64,000 nucleotides of DNA from Niallia circulans (GCF_007273535.1 NZ_RIBP01000001.1:248001-312000); one strand, 5' to 3'; counted from the stretch's first letter, positions 45,746 through 55,536 are shown. Notes: a model not told the origin generated them from the sequence alone. Numbers and translations: made by a program.

Positions 45746-46762
45746 ATGAAGTCTTTAGTATATTACGGTTCAAAGGATGTAAGAATAGAGGAAGTCTCTG
45801 CACCAGCAGTTACAGAAGGAACTGTCAAAGTCAAAGTTAAATTCGCAGGTATATGTGGCACAGATTTACATGAATATTTACATAAGACATTTGTAACAGA
45901 GGATAAAATGATTTTAGGTCATGAATTTACGGGAGAAATTGTCGAAGTCGGAAGTAATGTAACTAAACTTAAAGCTGGCGACAGAGTTGCCATTGAACCA
46001 ATTTGGGGCTGTGGCGAGTGTGATACATGTAAAACAGGGAATTATAATATTTGTCCTGATATGAAATCATATGGCATTCACGAAAATGGCGGATTCGCTG
46101 AATATGTTGTAGTAAAAGAGGCTAATGTATTTGTGTTACCTGATACACTTAGCTATGAATACGCAGCTTTAGTTGAACCACTTGCCGTTGTATTGCAGGC
46201 AATTAGGAAAAGCAAGTTCAAAATTGGCGATAGTGTCGCTCTGTTTGGGGCAGGACCAATCGGACTACTGTTATCTGAAAGCTTAAGAGCAGCAGGAGCT
46301 AGTAAGATTTTCGTAGCGGAGGTTAGTGAGGAACGCAGAAATTTAGCACTGAAAATGGGAGCAGATGTTGTAATCAATCCGCTGGAAGAGGATGCCGTTC
46401 AAATTATTAAAGAACATACAAATGGCGGAGTGGATGTTTCCTTTGACGTTGCTGGTGTGGAAGCTACCTTCAACCAATCACTTGATTGCATCAAACCTAA
46501 TGGTGAGTTCATGATTGTAAGTGTGTTCGCTAATCCAATTACGTATCACCCGACAACTCAAGTAGTCAGTGAGAAAAAAATCAATTCCTCTCTAGGTTAT
46601 AATAATATCTTTGCCCAAGCGATCGATCTGTTATCGAAGGGTTCATTGAATGTTGAACCAGTCATCACAAGTATTATAGAGTTAGATAATATTGTGGAAG
46701 ACGGTTTTGAGAAACTGATAAGTGATAAAAAAGAATGTAAAATTTTAGTTCGTCCGAGCTAA
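45746..46762 (+). CDS. bdhA: zinc-type (R,R)-butanediol dehydrogenase-like enzyme
   Basis: 338 residues, medium-chain dehydrogenase. Catalytic zinc ligands FAGICGTDLHE (Cys) and LGHEFTGEIVEVG (His, Glu); structural zinc GCGECDTCKTGNYNIC; nucleotide loop LFGAGPIGLL. Closest in appearance to 2,3-butanediol/acetoin dehydrogenases, slightly shorter than sorbitol types. Reduces acetoin to butanediol with NADH in fermentation, or the reverse. ATG at 45746 follows GGGGGATA. Confidence 0.85.
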   Translation: MKSLVYYGSKDVRIEEVSAPAVTEGTVKVKVKFAGICGTDLHEYLHKTFVTEDKMILGHEFTGEIVEVGSNVTKLKAGDRVAIEPIWGCGECDTCKTGNYNICPDMKSYGIHENGGFAEYVVVKEANVFVLPDTLSYEYAALVEPLAVVLQAIRKSKFKIGDSVALFGAGPIGLLLSESLRAAGASKIFVAEVSEERRNLALKMGADVVINPLEEDAVQIIKEHTNGGVDVSFDVAGVEATFNQSLDCIKPNGEFMIVSVFANPITYHPTTQVVSEKKINSSLGYNNIFAQAIDLLSKGSLNVEPVITSIIELDNIVEDGFEKLISDKKECKILVRPS

Positions 46763-46788
46763 TGAACATAAGTATATAAATCTAGGTT

Positions 46789-46836
46789 AAAACTGAACTA
46801 TTTTCTCGAATATCGAATAATAGTTCAGTTTTTTTT
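46789..46836 (+). terminator. terminator after bdhA
   Basis: AAAACTGAACTATT / AATAGTTCAGTTTT stem with eight T. Confidence 0.88.
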
Positions 46837-46954
46837 GATATTTTTAATCTCGAATTCATAATTTATTAAAGTTAGAAAAAATAATTTATTATTCATGTTT
46901 AGATAGGGATAGGCTGTATTTTAGTTTTGTCCCAGCTTCTTTTCTATGTTGTTT

Positions 46955-47449
46955 TTATACAAAAATAAGTGTAATAAGTATATTGACTATGTAAAATAGC
47001 ATAGAAAGTAAGAGGGAATTTAATACCCTTTTCGTTTTGTAAATCAGAAGTATAAAAATAATTGTTATGCTAAGTAAAACTAGGGGATTTAAATATAAAG
47101 AAAGCAGTAAATTTTTGCTGATCATTTCTTGTATTAACACTTGAAATGCAGTAATGATAAGATTTATAGAAACTAAATAGTACACAAAATGGGCATTCAA
47201 CTGTAAATTTAAAACTTTATTGGCTATTATTAAATAAAATGTAATAGATACGTAAACAAAAAATAGAATAGTTGCTATTATGAATAGGATTAGCATTAAC
47301 AAGACAAGTTTATAGTTAATATCTGTTTGGAACAATTTTATGAAATGATAATATTCATCTTCATCAACTAGCTTATATCCATAACCTAACATAAATAATT
47401 GACATCCGATTAATAGGACAAATATTAAAACAGTAGACACCTTTTTCAT
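46955..47449 (-). CDS. four-helix membrane protein next to an ABC ATPase gene
   Basis: 164 residues with about four or five hydrophobic helices: VSTVLIFVLLIGCQLFMLGYG, NYKLVLLMLILFIIATILFF, HFVYYLVSINLIITAFQ and NPLVLLSITIIFILLI. Intact paralog of the broken gene at 12239-12733. Its start is four bases after the stop of the ABC ATPase fragment, so both were one operon; a membrane partner of an ABC exporter is likely. The N-terminal LIGCQLF resembles a lipobox but continues into more helices. Confidence 0.7.
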   Translation of the reverse strand: MKKVSTVLIFVLLIGCQLFMLGYGYKLVDEDEYYHFIKLFQTDINYKLVLLMLILFIIATILFFVYVSITFYLIIANKVLNLQLNAHFVYYLVSINLIITAFQVLIQEMISKNLLLSLYLNPLVLLSITIIFILLIYKTKRVLNSLLLSMLFYIVNILITLIFV

Positions 47450-47452
47450 TTT

Positions 47453-47640
47453 TCACCTACTTGAATTTTTCGAAATAATTTCCTTTAATTTTTTGATATC
47501 GGAATGAGATTTATCTAATCTGCTAAGCTTGCCCTCACTAAGGATAAGGATTTCATCTGCCATTACGTTTATAATATCGATAGAGTGAGTGGATAATATG
47601 ACAGAATGTTCGCCACTGCTAACAAATTCCTTAGCCATAT
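47453..47640 (-). pseudogene. C-terminal fragment of an ABC transporter ATPase, cut by an IS element
   Basis: About 60 residues with FVSSGEHSVILSTHSIDI (H-loop His in LSTH), MADEILILSEGKLSRLDK and a KKLKEIISKN end. Walker A, signature and Walker B are missing because IS3-type sequence begins near 47640. A ribosome site and TTG start on the same strand remain beyond the IS at 48603. Confidence 0.78.
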
Positions 47641-48575
47641 TCGCGAAAAAAATAACCGATACAGAGCTTACCGATTTTATGGAGGTACACAATAAACATT
47701 ACTCGGTTCAAATGATGTGTGATGTATTGGCTGTTCCGAGAAGTACCTATTACCATTCTTTACAGAAAATAGAGTCCACCCGTGAACGTGAAAATCAGGC
47801 GATAACCAAGAAAATAATACAAATCCATCAAGAGAGTAAAGAACGATATGGCGCCTCAAAAATACATCGAACACTTCTAGAAAGTGGGCTCTCTGTGAGT
47901 TTAAAACGTGTACAGCGACTCATGACAAAAGCAAAAATCCGTTCGATAACCAAGAAAAAATACCGTCCATACTCCACCCGAGAAAAAGTGATGGAACGCA
48001 AGAACCTGTTAAATAGAGACTTCTCTACCACCACAATCAACGAGAAATGGGTCGCAGATATCACCTACATTTACACGGTAAGATACGGATGGTGTTACCT
48101 GGCTTCTGTAATGGATTTACATTCCAAGAAAATTGTCGGTTATTCGTTTTCACGTTCCATGACAACAGACTTAGTAATGACCGCTTTAGGAAACGCTTAC
48201 TCTACTCAAAAACCAGCCAAAGGTTTACTTCTACACACAGATCTAGGTTCACAATACACAAGCTCTGAGTTTATGCAATACGTTGAATCTCATGGCATTA
48301 TTCAATCATTTAGCCAAAAAGGTTGTCCTTATGATAATGCCTGTATCGAGTCCTTTCACGCTATTTTAAAGAAAGAAGAAGTAAATCATGTACAATATCA
48401 AGACTACCACAAAGCCAAACTAGCGATGTTTCAATTTATTGAAGGTTGGTACAACAGAAAAAGAATACATAGTAGTTTGGATTACAATACTCCTCAGACA
48501 GTGGAAGATCAAATGAAACAATCAGCGTAGTTCTTAACTTTTTTGTGTCTAAAATATTGACTCAAATCCAGACTC
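47630..48575 (+). mobile_element. 5'-truncated IS3-family (IS150-type) element
   Basis: The element keeps the end of orfA/start of orfB (AIFAKK), the whole orfB integrase and a right end (CTTAACTTTTTTGTGTCTAA ... ATTGACTCAAATCCA). The left end and orfA are missing, so it cannot move alone. It lies inside an ABC ATPase gene read on the other strand. End points are estimated within about 15 bases. Confidence 0.75.
47643..48530 (+). CDS. IS3-family transposase OrfB (rve integrase), partial start
   Basis: About 295 residues. HTH_21 region YSVQMMCDVLAVPRSTYYHSL, then the DDE core: WVADITYIYT (first Asp), LLLHTDLGSQYTS (second Asp) and NACIESFHAILKKEEV (Glu), ending HSSLDYNTPQTVEDQMKQ. The open frame extends back to 47589 but the first ~18 residues are antisense to the ABC ATPase fragment, so the native -1 frameshift start with orfA is lost. 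Confidence 0.88.
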   Translation, partial: AKKITDTELTDFMEVHNKHYSVQMMCDVLAVPRSTYYHSLQKIESTRERENQAITKKIIQIHQESKERYGASKIHRTLLESGLSVSLKRVQRLMTKAKIRSITKKKYRPYSTREKVMERKNLLNRDFSTTTINEKWVADITYIYTVRYGWCYLASVMDLHSKKIVGYSFSRSMTTDLVMTALGNAYSTQKPAKGLLLHTDLGSQYTSSEFMQYVESHGIIQSFSQKGCPYDNACIESFHAILKKEEVNHVQYQDYHKAKLAMFQFIEGWYNRKRIHSSLDYNTPQTVEDQMKQSA

Positions 48576-48603
48576 TATTCGATACTTTCTCTTGTACTAA
48601 CAA
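48571..48603 (-). pseudogene. possible 5' remnant of the IS-interrupted ABC ATPase gene
   Basis: On the minus strand AGGAGG, eight bases, then TTG and codons LVQEKVSNR before the IS right end. Same strand and direction as the C-terminal ATPase fragment on the other side of the IS. The middle, including Walker A and B, is absent, so insertion came with a deletion. Too short to prove by homology. Confidence 0.35.
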
Positions 48604-49150
48604 TTTTGACACCTCCTAAAATAATCTCCTTGTGCAGCTTTTAAATCAAACATCTCTAAATTAGAATGCTCAATTCAATTCCCATTATAGGGATAAATAA
48701 AAAAAGATAAATACTTCACTTAGATTGTTATGAATATTGTCAATCTTTAAAGGACTTTTAATCTAATGTTTAATATTTTTAATGATATTTTAAGACTACT
48801 TTTTAGAAAGAGTAGCTTTTTCCTTTTAGTTGACTACGCTATTAAAAGGGTATTAACCTAGATTATTTGATTGTATGATAAGGGTTTATTTGCTATGTAG
48901 GCAGATAGGGATTTATTGGATTCATAGATTATTTAGGATATGAATGTATTGTTTATTAAAAGTACTCTTAAAATTGATAATAAATATATTATCTGAAAAT
49001 GTTTTTGTGGAGAATTTGTGAAGAAATGTATTAATAAAATGATAAATTACAAAAAGAGAAAAGAAAAAACACTGTTTCTTTTACAGAAAGGAAAAAGTAT
49101 AAATGAATCTATAAATTAGCATGTAATTTTGGTGATTTGGACATTTTAAA
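48604..49150. other. AT-rich intergenic region
   Basis: About 550 bases between the IS and the MocR regulator's terminator; no gene recognised. It may hold the old promoter of the ABC operon near 48650-48700 on the minus strand. Confidence 0.45.
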
Positions 49151-49154
49151 TAAC

Positions 49155-49182
49155 AATAAAAAGCCTTGAAAATCAAGGCTTG
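49155..49182 (-). terminator. terminator of the MocR regulator gene
   Basis: On the minus strand AAGCCTTG-ATTTT-CAAGGCTT followed by TTTATTG, 160 bases after the stop. Confidence 0.7.
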
Positions 49183-49342
49183 TGCATGTTTAAAAAAAGG
49201 AGAATAACCTCTAACCTACAGTCTTTGGAATAGTTACCTTAAGAAGACGTGATTGAAATCAAAGATATAAAAATACGAAAGCTGTTTCCGCTTAAATGCC
49301 TTTAAGTAATTAAACATAAAAATACGTAAGCTATCTCTTTAA

Positions 49343-50740
49343 TTATCTTGCTATTCCCCAGCATTGCATCAATTGGTGTATGCCTTCCTCGATTTTGTCA
49401 AATGGGATGCCGCCAAATCCTAACAAAAACGTTGGATACTTATATTCAATTGGCTTTAACAGATAATCAGTTACAGGGTAAATGGCAATAGAGCTTTCTG
49501 CTGCAATTGTTTGTAGCTCCTTTTCACTTTTTTGGAGGGGAAGGGAAATTAAAATATGCATCCCGGCCTGATCTCCAGTAATCATAACTTCAGGATAATC
49601 TGTATGAAAGATATGGGTCAATTTATCGAGCTTCTTACGATAAATTTTCCGCATTCGGTTTAAGTGTTTGGAAAAATGACCGTCTCTCATAAAGCTTGCT
49701 ACTATATGCTGATCGAATCTTGGTACTGTTGCTGAATAATAATTGAATGTTTCCTTATATTTTTTCAGCAATGGTGAAGGCAAAACAAAATAGGCCACTC
49801 GTAATGAAGGCATTAATGACTTGGTGAACGTGCTCAGATAAATCACCTTATCGTTTTGATCCATTCCTTGCAGGGCGGGAATGGGTTTTCCGGTGTATCG
49901 AAATTCACTGTCATAATCGTCTTCAATGATGTAGCGATTTTCGAGCTTTGCTGCCCAATGCATTAGCTGTGTTCTTCTTGTGGCGGACAGGACAGCACCA
50001 GTTGGAAACTGGTGGGATGGCGTGATGTAAACCACATTTGCATTTGTTTTTTCCAGTTCATCGACAATCAATCCATCTTCATCAACTGATATCGGAATTG
50101 CTTTATTTTGCAGTTGAATTCTAGGGATGGCCGAATAGCCAGGATTTTCAAGGGCAAAGTTTGAATCATTTTCAAGCAGTCTTAAAATCATCGGGAGGAG
50201 CTGTTCTGTTCCCGAGCCAATGACAATTTGCTCTGGTTTACACACAATTCCTCGTGATTGATACAGGTATTTTGCTATTTCAGTCCTTAATGTGTATTCC
50301 CCTTGAGGTTCTCCATTCTGTAACAATTCCTTAGAAGGAAGATCATATAAATTTTTTGCGTATTTTCTCCACAGTGGAAAAGGAAAGGAGTCTGTATCGA
50401 CTTCTCCTGGATGAAAGTCAAATTGAATATTTTGATTTTCTGCATGCTCCACAGGCAACTCAACCTGTTCTGTTTCAATATAAGGTAATTCATTAATATC
50501 CTCTACAAAATAACCTATCCGCGGTTTTGACATAATAAAGCCCTCTGCAATCAGCTGAGCATACGACACCTCAATGGTTGTTTGGCTGATGTTCAAAAAT
50601 TCGGCCAACTTTTTTTTGGAGGGAAGTTTTGTGCCAACTTCAATTTGTTGCCGCAAAATAGCAGTTTTGATACCAATATAAAGCTGTTCATACAAGGGTT
50701 TTGTTGTGTTTTTATTCAGTTCAAACATAAGCATATCCAT
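49343..50740 (-). CDS. MocR-family (GntR/aminotransferase) regulator, PdxR-like
   Basis: 465 residues. N-terminal GntR winged helix (KPLYEQLYIGIKTAILRQQIEVGTKLPSKKKLAEFLNISQTTIEVSYAQL; key parts GTKLPSKKKLAEFL and TIEVSYAQL), then an aminotransferase fold I domain with RIGYFVED, VIGSGTEQLLPMI, YIIEDDYDSEFRY and the PLP Lys in YLSTFTKSLMPSLRVAY. PLP-responding regulators of this class control vitamin B6, GABA or taurine genes. It diverges from an ECF S-component gene, which it likely controls. Confidence 0.9.
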   Translation of the reverse strand: MDMLMFELNKNTTKPLYEQLYIGIKTAILRQQIEVGTKLPSKKKLAEFLNISQTTIEVSYAQLIAEGFIMSKPRIGYFVEDINELPYIETEQVELPVEHAENQNIQFDFHPGEVDTDSFPFPLWRKYAKNLYDLPSKELLQNGEPQGEYTLRTEIAKYLYQSRGIVCKPEQIVIGSGTEQLLPMILRLLENDSNFALENPGYSAIPRIQLQNKAIPISVDEDGLIVDELEKTNANVVYITPSHQFPTGAVLSATRRTQLMHWAAKLENRYIIEDDYDSEFRYTGKPIPALQGMDQNDKVIYLSTFTKSLMPSLRVAYFVLPSPLLKKYKETFNYYSATVPRFDQHIVASFMRDGHFSKHLNRMRKIYRKKLDKLTHIFHTDYPEVMITGDQAGMHILISLPLQKSEKELQTIAAESSIAIYPVTDYLLKPIEYKYPTFLLGFGGIPFDKIEEGIHQLMQCWGIAR

Positions 50741-50889
50741 TTGGAACCCTCCGTTCTGACCATGTTGTTTTTTGGAAAAGTGGCACTTTTTATATTGTCA
50801 GATTTCATTATACTAGTAATCATTAAAGAAGTGGAAATTCTTTTTATAAATTGGTATACAACCACGTGGAAATAACAAGGGGGATTTAC

Positions 50890-51417
50890 ATGTTCACGAC
50901 AGAACAAAACAAAACAAGAATTCTGGTTCTCAATGCACTATTTATTACTTTAACGTTTCTGGCTACAATGTTTATCAATATCAGGCTGCCGCTGATGGGT
51001 AATGGGGGACTTATTCATTTGGGTAACGTACCGCTTTTGATTGCTGCCTTTGTTTTTGGCAAAAAATCAGGCGCAATAGTAGGCGCCTTCGGAATGGCTC
51101 TGTTCGATATTGTTTCAGGCTGGACATTATGGGCTCCATTTACATTTGTTATCGTTGGAGCAATGGGCTATGTAGCAGGCCTTATTGCTGAAAGGATGCC
51201 AGGCAAAAAGGTTTACGTACATGTACTGGCAGTAGTTGTCGCCCTAATTATCAAAGTTGTCGGCTACTATTTCACAGAAGTTGTCCTTTACGGAAACTGG
51301 ATTCAGCCATTCGGCTCCATCCCAGGTAATATCATGCAGCTCGTCCTTGCTGGAGTTATTGTTGTGCCACTTGCAAATGGATTTATGAAAAGGGTTGGGC
51401 GTTCTAATTCCATATAA
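50890..51417 (+). CDS. ECF transporter S component (substrate-specific, DUF1393-like)
   Basis: 175 residues with about five or six helices. IRLPLMGNGGLIHLGNVPLLIAAFVFGKKSGAIVGAFGMALFDI (key parts GGLIHLGNVPLLIAAF and GAIVGAFGMALFDI) is typical of vitamin-binding S components. It needs a shared EcfT/A energising module elsewhere. The divergent MocR regulator suggests a B6 vitamer or a precursor as cargo; this is inferred. The ATG at 50890 follows AAGGGGG. Confidence 0.86.
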   Translation: MFTTEQNKTRILVLNALFITLTFLATMFINIRLPLMGNGGLIHLGNVPLLIAAFVFGKKSGAIVGAFGMALFDIVSGWTLWAPFTFVIVGAMGYVAGLIAERMPGKKVYVHVLAVVVALIIKVVGYYFTEVVLYGNWIQPFGSIPGNIMQLVLAGVIVVPLANGFMKRVGRSNSI

Positions 51418-51500
51418 TTAACAGGAATTTGCAAAAGTTGTTTTTGGCTTAATTTATACAGGTTTATTTGTAAATCTTCTATAAAAACAATATGGTAATC

Positions 51501-51536
51501 GAGGGCATTAATCCGACAAGGATTAATGCCCTTTTG
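51501..51536 (+). terminator. terminator after the ECF S component
   Basis: AGGGCATTAATCC-GACAA-GGATTAATGCCCTTTT. Confidence 0.87.
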
Positions 51537-51608
51537 CAACCATCCACTCGATTTAACAGTAATCATTTTGTATTCAATCTGATAATGGAATAGATGTTTA
51601 CTAAAAAC

Positions 51609-51656
51609 AAACAAGAGAAAAGTACGCGTATCGAGTACTTTTCTCTTGTTTTTATT
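51609..51656. terminator. second strong hairpin terminator
   Basis: AACAAGAGAAAAGTAC / GTACTTTTCTCTTGTT perfect 16-base stem with T-run on both strands, just before the butanol dehydrogenase gene. Confidence 0.85.
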
Positions 51657-51739
51657 TGATTTTATGATTATACTTACATTCTTGTTTGCGAAATGCGACC
51701 ATGTACATAAAATTCATCTAGGAGGTATTTCAAACTTTT

Positions 51740-52912
51740 ATGGAAAATTTTACTTATCGTAATCCCACAAAATTAATCTTTGGAAAAAATCAGCTTGAAG
51801 CATTAGCAGAGGAAATTCCTAAATACGGAAAAAATATTTTACTCGTTTACGGTGGAGGAAGCATCAAACGAAACGGATTATATAATCAAGTTGTTACGTT
51901 ATTAAAAGATTTAAATGTAAATGTGCTAGAGTTAGCTGGAGTAGAACCGAATCCTAGATTATCTACGGTGCAAAAAGGAATTGCTATCTGTCAAAATGAA
52001 AATATTGATTTCTTGTTAGCTGTTGGCGGAGGAAGTGTTATTGATTGTACAAAAGCTATCGCTGCTGGAGCACTGTATGACGGTGATGTTTGGGATATCA
52101 TCAACAAAAAAGTTACAGCTACAAAAGCGCTACCGTACGGAACAGTCTTAACACTAGCAGCAACCGGCTCTGAAATGAACCCGGATTCTGTTATTACTAA
52201 TTGGGAAACAAATGAAAAATATGTGTGGGGGAGTGATGTAACACACTCTTCCTTTTCAATTTTAGACCCTGTTAATACTATGTCTGTTCCAAGAGATCAA
52301 ACAGTTTATGGTATGGTCGATATGATGAGTCACGTATTTGAACAATATTTCCACAATGTGAAAAACACACCTTTACAAGACCGTATGTGCTACTCCGTAT
52401 TACAAACAGTGATTGAAACAGCACCGAAATTGCTGGAGGATTTACAAAGCTACGAACACCGAGAAACGATTCTATATTCAGGAACAATTGCATTAAATGG
52501 CACACTTCAAATGGGGTACTTCGGCGACTGGGCTTCTCATACAATTGAGCATGCTGTATCAGCAGTTTATGATATTCCCCATGCAGGCGGATTAGCAATT
52601 TTATTCCCAAATTGGATGAGACACGTTCTAGATAAAGATGTAGTTCGTATGAAGCGTCTAATGTTGAGTATGTTTGATATTGATACAACAGGAAAGAGTG
52701 ACAGAGAAATTGCTTTAGAGGGAATTGATAAGCTAAGTGCTTTCTGGTCAAGCCTTGGAGCACCATCAAGATTATCTGATTACGATATCGGAGAAGAGAG
52801 ACTTGACGAAATAGCAGAAATAGCTGCCCTTGAGATGGAGCATGGAGGCTTTGGCAACTTTAAAAATTTAAATAAGACAGATATTTTATCAATCCTGAAG
52901 GCTTCCTTGTAA
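51740..52912 (+). CDS. iron-containing alcohol dehydrogenase (butanol dehydrogenase type)
   Basis: 390 residues, Fe-ADH family, YugJ/YugK and BDH type. NAD loop region [12 protein letters not shown] and [17 protein letters not shown]; metal ligands Asp and His in [42 protein letters not shown] (His residues). Reduces aldehydes such as butanal with NAD(P)H. RBS GGAGG before ATG. Single gene. Confidence 0.93.
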   Translation: MENFTYRNPTKLIFGKNQLEALAEEIPKYGKNILLVYGGGSIKRNGLYNQVVTLLKDLNVNVLELAGVEPNPRLSTVQKGIAICQNENIDFLLAVGGGSVIDCTKAIAAGALYDGDVWDIINKKVTATKALPYGTVLTLAATGSEMNPDSVITNWETNEKYVWGSDVTHSSFSILDPVNTMSVPRDQTVYGMVDMMSHVFEQYFHNVKNTPLQDRMCYSVLQTVIETAPKLLEDLQSYEHRETILYSGTIALNGTLQMGYFGDWASHTIEHAVSAVYDIPHAGGLAILFPNWMRHVLDKDVVRMKRLMLSMFDIDTTGKSDREIALEGIDKLSAFWSSLGAPSRLSDYDIGEERLDEIAEIAALEMEHGGFGNFKNLNKTDILSILKASL

Positions 52913-53066
52913 AATAAGCAATAGAAAAGTAGTAGATGTATATCTGCTGCTTTTTTTGTGGATATGCAATAGAATTTAAGCGGGAAAATAGTGCATGGAA
53001 AGTCCAAGGGAAATTGAAATAACTTGTATTTAATAGGCTTTTAAAAAATGAAGGGTAGGTGAATAT

Positions 53067-53174
53067 ATGAAACGAATAGGTATAAGCTTTCTTTTCGTAA
53101 TTATTATAGTTACTGTAATATTTCTTCTTCTACATAATTCTGCTGATACTTTTTCAGTTTGGGGGTTCTTATAA
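53067..53174 (+). CDS. 35-residue single-helix membrane peptide
   Basis: ATG behind GGGTAGGTG, reading MKRIGISFLFVIIIVTVIFL and LLHNSADTFSVWGFL. One helix and a short tail; too short for family assignment. The RBS and positive-inside start support a real gene. Confidence 0.45.
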   Translation: MKRIGISFLFVIIIVTVIFLLLHNSADTFSVWGFL

Positions 53175-53456
53175 TGGGATAACCATGACAGTATTTATTA
53201 ATTTAATTACATAAGAATGAAACTTTAACAGTAGAAATCCCAAAGTTATTATAGGTTACTTAATTTTAAAGGATATTTAGTCTGTAACAGGGGCTGAGTA
53301 TCCTTTTTATTTACAGAAAGAAAATCTATGTTTTTTCATCAATCTCAAATTTCCTGAAACCAGAACTTTCTCACTTGCGTCTTAATACTGGTATTAAAGA
53401 ATGAAGAAATTATTTTTTTTAAAAAAAGAGACAGCGATTTGGAAAGGAGAATTGGA

Positions 53457-54623
53457 TTGACTAGCCGAGATAGAAACAACTTTGATTATCCCTTATTGTT
53501 CATCATTATATTATTAATGGCTATAAGTATTATTAACATTCACAGTGCACAGAAGTACCTGCCATACCATAAAGACTTTGCGAGCATGCAATTATTTTGG
53601 TATGCAGTGGGATTAATTGTTACATCTGTTATTTATTATTTTGACATGGAGCAGATTAAGAAATTGTCTTTATATATATATTTATTTGGAGTATTTTTGT
53701 TGATAGTTTTGTTTCTTGCTCCAGAATCAATAGCTCCGGCCACTAAAGGAATTAAGGCATGGTTTAGCATAAAAGGAGTTGGTTCTGTCCAACCTTCGGA
53801 GTTTATGAAAATCTTTTTAATTCTGTTTTTAGCTAAAATAACAGTTGACCATAATGAAAAAAACATTCATCGTACAATTTCAACAGATATGGTGTTGATT
53901 GGAAAGATAGTAGGGATAACGCTAGTTCCTCTGTTGTTTATCTTATTGCAACCAGATGCAGGGACGGGTATGGTCATATTTATCATCATGTTTGGGATCA
54001 TTTTTTTATCGGGAGTAAACTGGAAAATACTTACGGTGTTTTTCTCAACTGTATTGTCCGTTATAGGTGCTTTGGTGTTTATTTATATTTATTACCCGGA
54101 TACATTGTTGCTGGTACTAGACCAGTATCAATTAAATAGAATACATTCTTGGTTAGATCCTTTCGAATATAGTGGAGGAATTGGCTATCAGTTAAGTCAA
54201 TCGATTTTAGCGATTGGGTCAGGCACTAACTATGGGAAAGGATACATGAAAGGAGAAGTAAACATACCAGAGGCACACTCAGATTTCATTTTTTCTGTAG
54301 TAGGGGAAGAATACGGATTCCTTGGTGCAAGTGTTGTCGTAACTTTATATTTTCTTCTTATCTATCGAATAATTGTAATTGCCATAAAAAGTAAAGGAGA
54401 ATATGAAAGCTTAATAGCTGCAGGTGTTGTTTCTATGCTGACATTTCATATTTTTGAAAATGTGGGAATGGTAATTGGATTAGTTCCCATCACCGGTATA
54501 CCGTTACCTCTATTAAGCTACGGAGGCAGCTCCATCCTAGCCAATATGTTATCTTTAACCTTAATTTTAAACATCTCTGCCAAAACGAAGAACCATATGT
54601 TTGAGGGGAATAAATATGCGTGA
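53457..54623 (+). CDS. SEDS-family peptidoglycan polymerase (FtsW/RodA/SpoVE type)
   Basis: 388 residues with ten or so helices. VQPSEFMKIFLILFLAKI, LQPDAGTGMVIF (catalytic-type Asp after QP), RIHSWLDPFEYSGGIGYQLSQS, GYMKGEVNIPEAHSDFIFSVVGEEYGFLG (key part IPEAHSDFIFSV) and PLPLLSYGGSSILANM. Polymerises lipid II into glycan strands together with a class B PBP. The TTG at 53457 is chosen because AAAGGAGA lies just before it; an upstream TTG at 53439 overlaps that site. An accessory copy, without other wall genes nearby. Confidence 0.92.
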   Translation: MTSRDRNNFDYPLLFIIILLMAISIINIHSAQKYLPYHKDFASMQLFWYAVGLIVTSVIYYFDMEQIKKLSLYIYLFGVFLLIVLFLAPESIAPATKGIKAWFSIKGVGSVQPSEFMKIFLILFLAKITVDHNEKNIHRTISTDMVLIGKIVGITLVPLLFILLQPDAGTGMVIFIIMFGIIFLSGVNWKILTVFFSTVLSVIGALVFIYIYYPDTLLLVLDQYQLNRIHSWLDPFEYSGGIGYQLSQSILAIGSGTNYGKGYMKGEVNIPEAHSDFIFSVVGEEYGFLGASVVVTLYFLLIYRIIVIAIKSKGEYESLIAAGVVSMLTFHIFENVGMVIGLVPITGIPLPLLSYGGSSILANMLSLTLILNISAKTKNHMFEGNKYA

Positions 54624-54720
54624 CGGTTTAAGATTAAGAGTGAAGATACTTGCCTCTATATGTCTAGGAGCTATTATTTTTGTTGGTGTTATGGCTATTA
54701 TTGCTATTGTGAATGGATAG
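54616..54720 (+). CDS. 34-residue membrane peptide coupled to the SEDS gene
   Basis: ATG overlaps the last codons of the SEDS gene (TATGCGTGA), preceded by GAGGGG inside that gene. MRDGLRLRVKILASICLGAI then IFVGVMAIIAIVNG is one helix with a basic N-end. The overlap argues for a translated partner or regulator of the polymerase. No known family. Confidence 0.5.
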   Translation: MRDGLRLRVKILASICLGAIIFVGVMAIIAIVNG

Positions 54721-54767
54721 ATTAATATGCATAACTTTATATGGAATGAATGAAAGCTGCAGGTTTT

Positions 54768-54908
54768 CTAATCTAAAAATGTTAATTCTGATTCATGTAC
54801 AAGTATAAACTGAAAGTAATCTAAGGTTTTTAACTCACAAAATCCAGTATCATATTTGTGAACTACTATATATTCTTTCTCTTGATATAAGACTCTTTTT
54901 CCGTTCAC
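54768..54908 (-). CDS. small conserved-looking hypothetical protein
   Basis: 46 residues, GTG start behind AAAGGGAG. MNGKRVLYQEKEYIVVHKYD then TGFCELKTLDYFQFILVHESELTFLD looks like a small beta-barrel protein of the Bacillus hypothetical type. Coding-like composition and good RBS. Family name unknown. Confidence 0.55.
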   Translation of the reverse strand: MNGKRVLYQEKEYIVVHKYDTGFCELKTLDYFQFILVHESELTFLD

Positions 54909-55536
54909 GAAAAACACTCCCTTTGTACATTTTTTTGATAAAGAATAAACATTCTAAATAAGGCAGGGAAAGTAAGAAGCTTATATAATTGTTTTAAGCT
55001 TGTGTTTAAAGGTAAAAAAAGAGTTTTAGAGTTTGGGGTGAAATACTTTTATTTATCTGCACACATAATTGATAATTATTCGATAAGGCCAAAGTAAATC
55101 ATAAAAGGGTAAAGAATTAAACTGGGTAGGCATTGAATCTTTAAGTTGAAAGTAAGTTCAATCATTTATTATATTTTTATAAGAATTAAAGAAAACTAGG
55201 AAAGCTTTTGTCTGTTAGAGCAGAATTATTTATACTCCGAGTACTTTCGCTTCGTCAATCCTAATAAGCTATTCTAGTTATTCCACTAACTCAATAATTT
55301 GAAACCAAACCCAAAATTTTCAAGACAGTACTTGTTCTTAGATAGTTAAAATGGCAGCATTTCTGTTAAATTCAACAGAAATAATCGAATACATGCCTTA
55401 TTAGGGTAAAGGATCAAAGTACAATGGAATAGTAATTATTTTACGATTCTTTTTACTTGCCAAGTCAGTTTTCGAGTCGCTAAACTGATACTTAACAATT
55501 ATTATGCATTTATTAAATAAAAGGAGCATACAAGCT
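54909..55536. other. intergenic region with repeat trace
   Basis: About 630 bases, nothing coding recognised. ATGGCAGCATTTCTGTTAAATTC-like sequence near 55350 matches the start of the spacer repeat at 56115. Confidence 0.45.
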
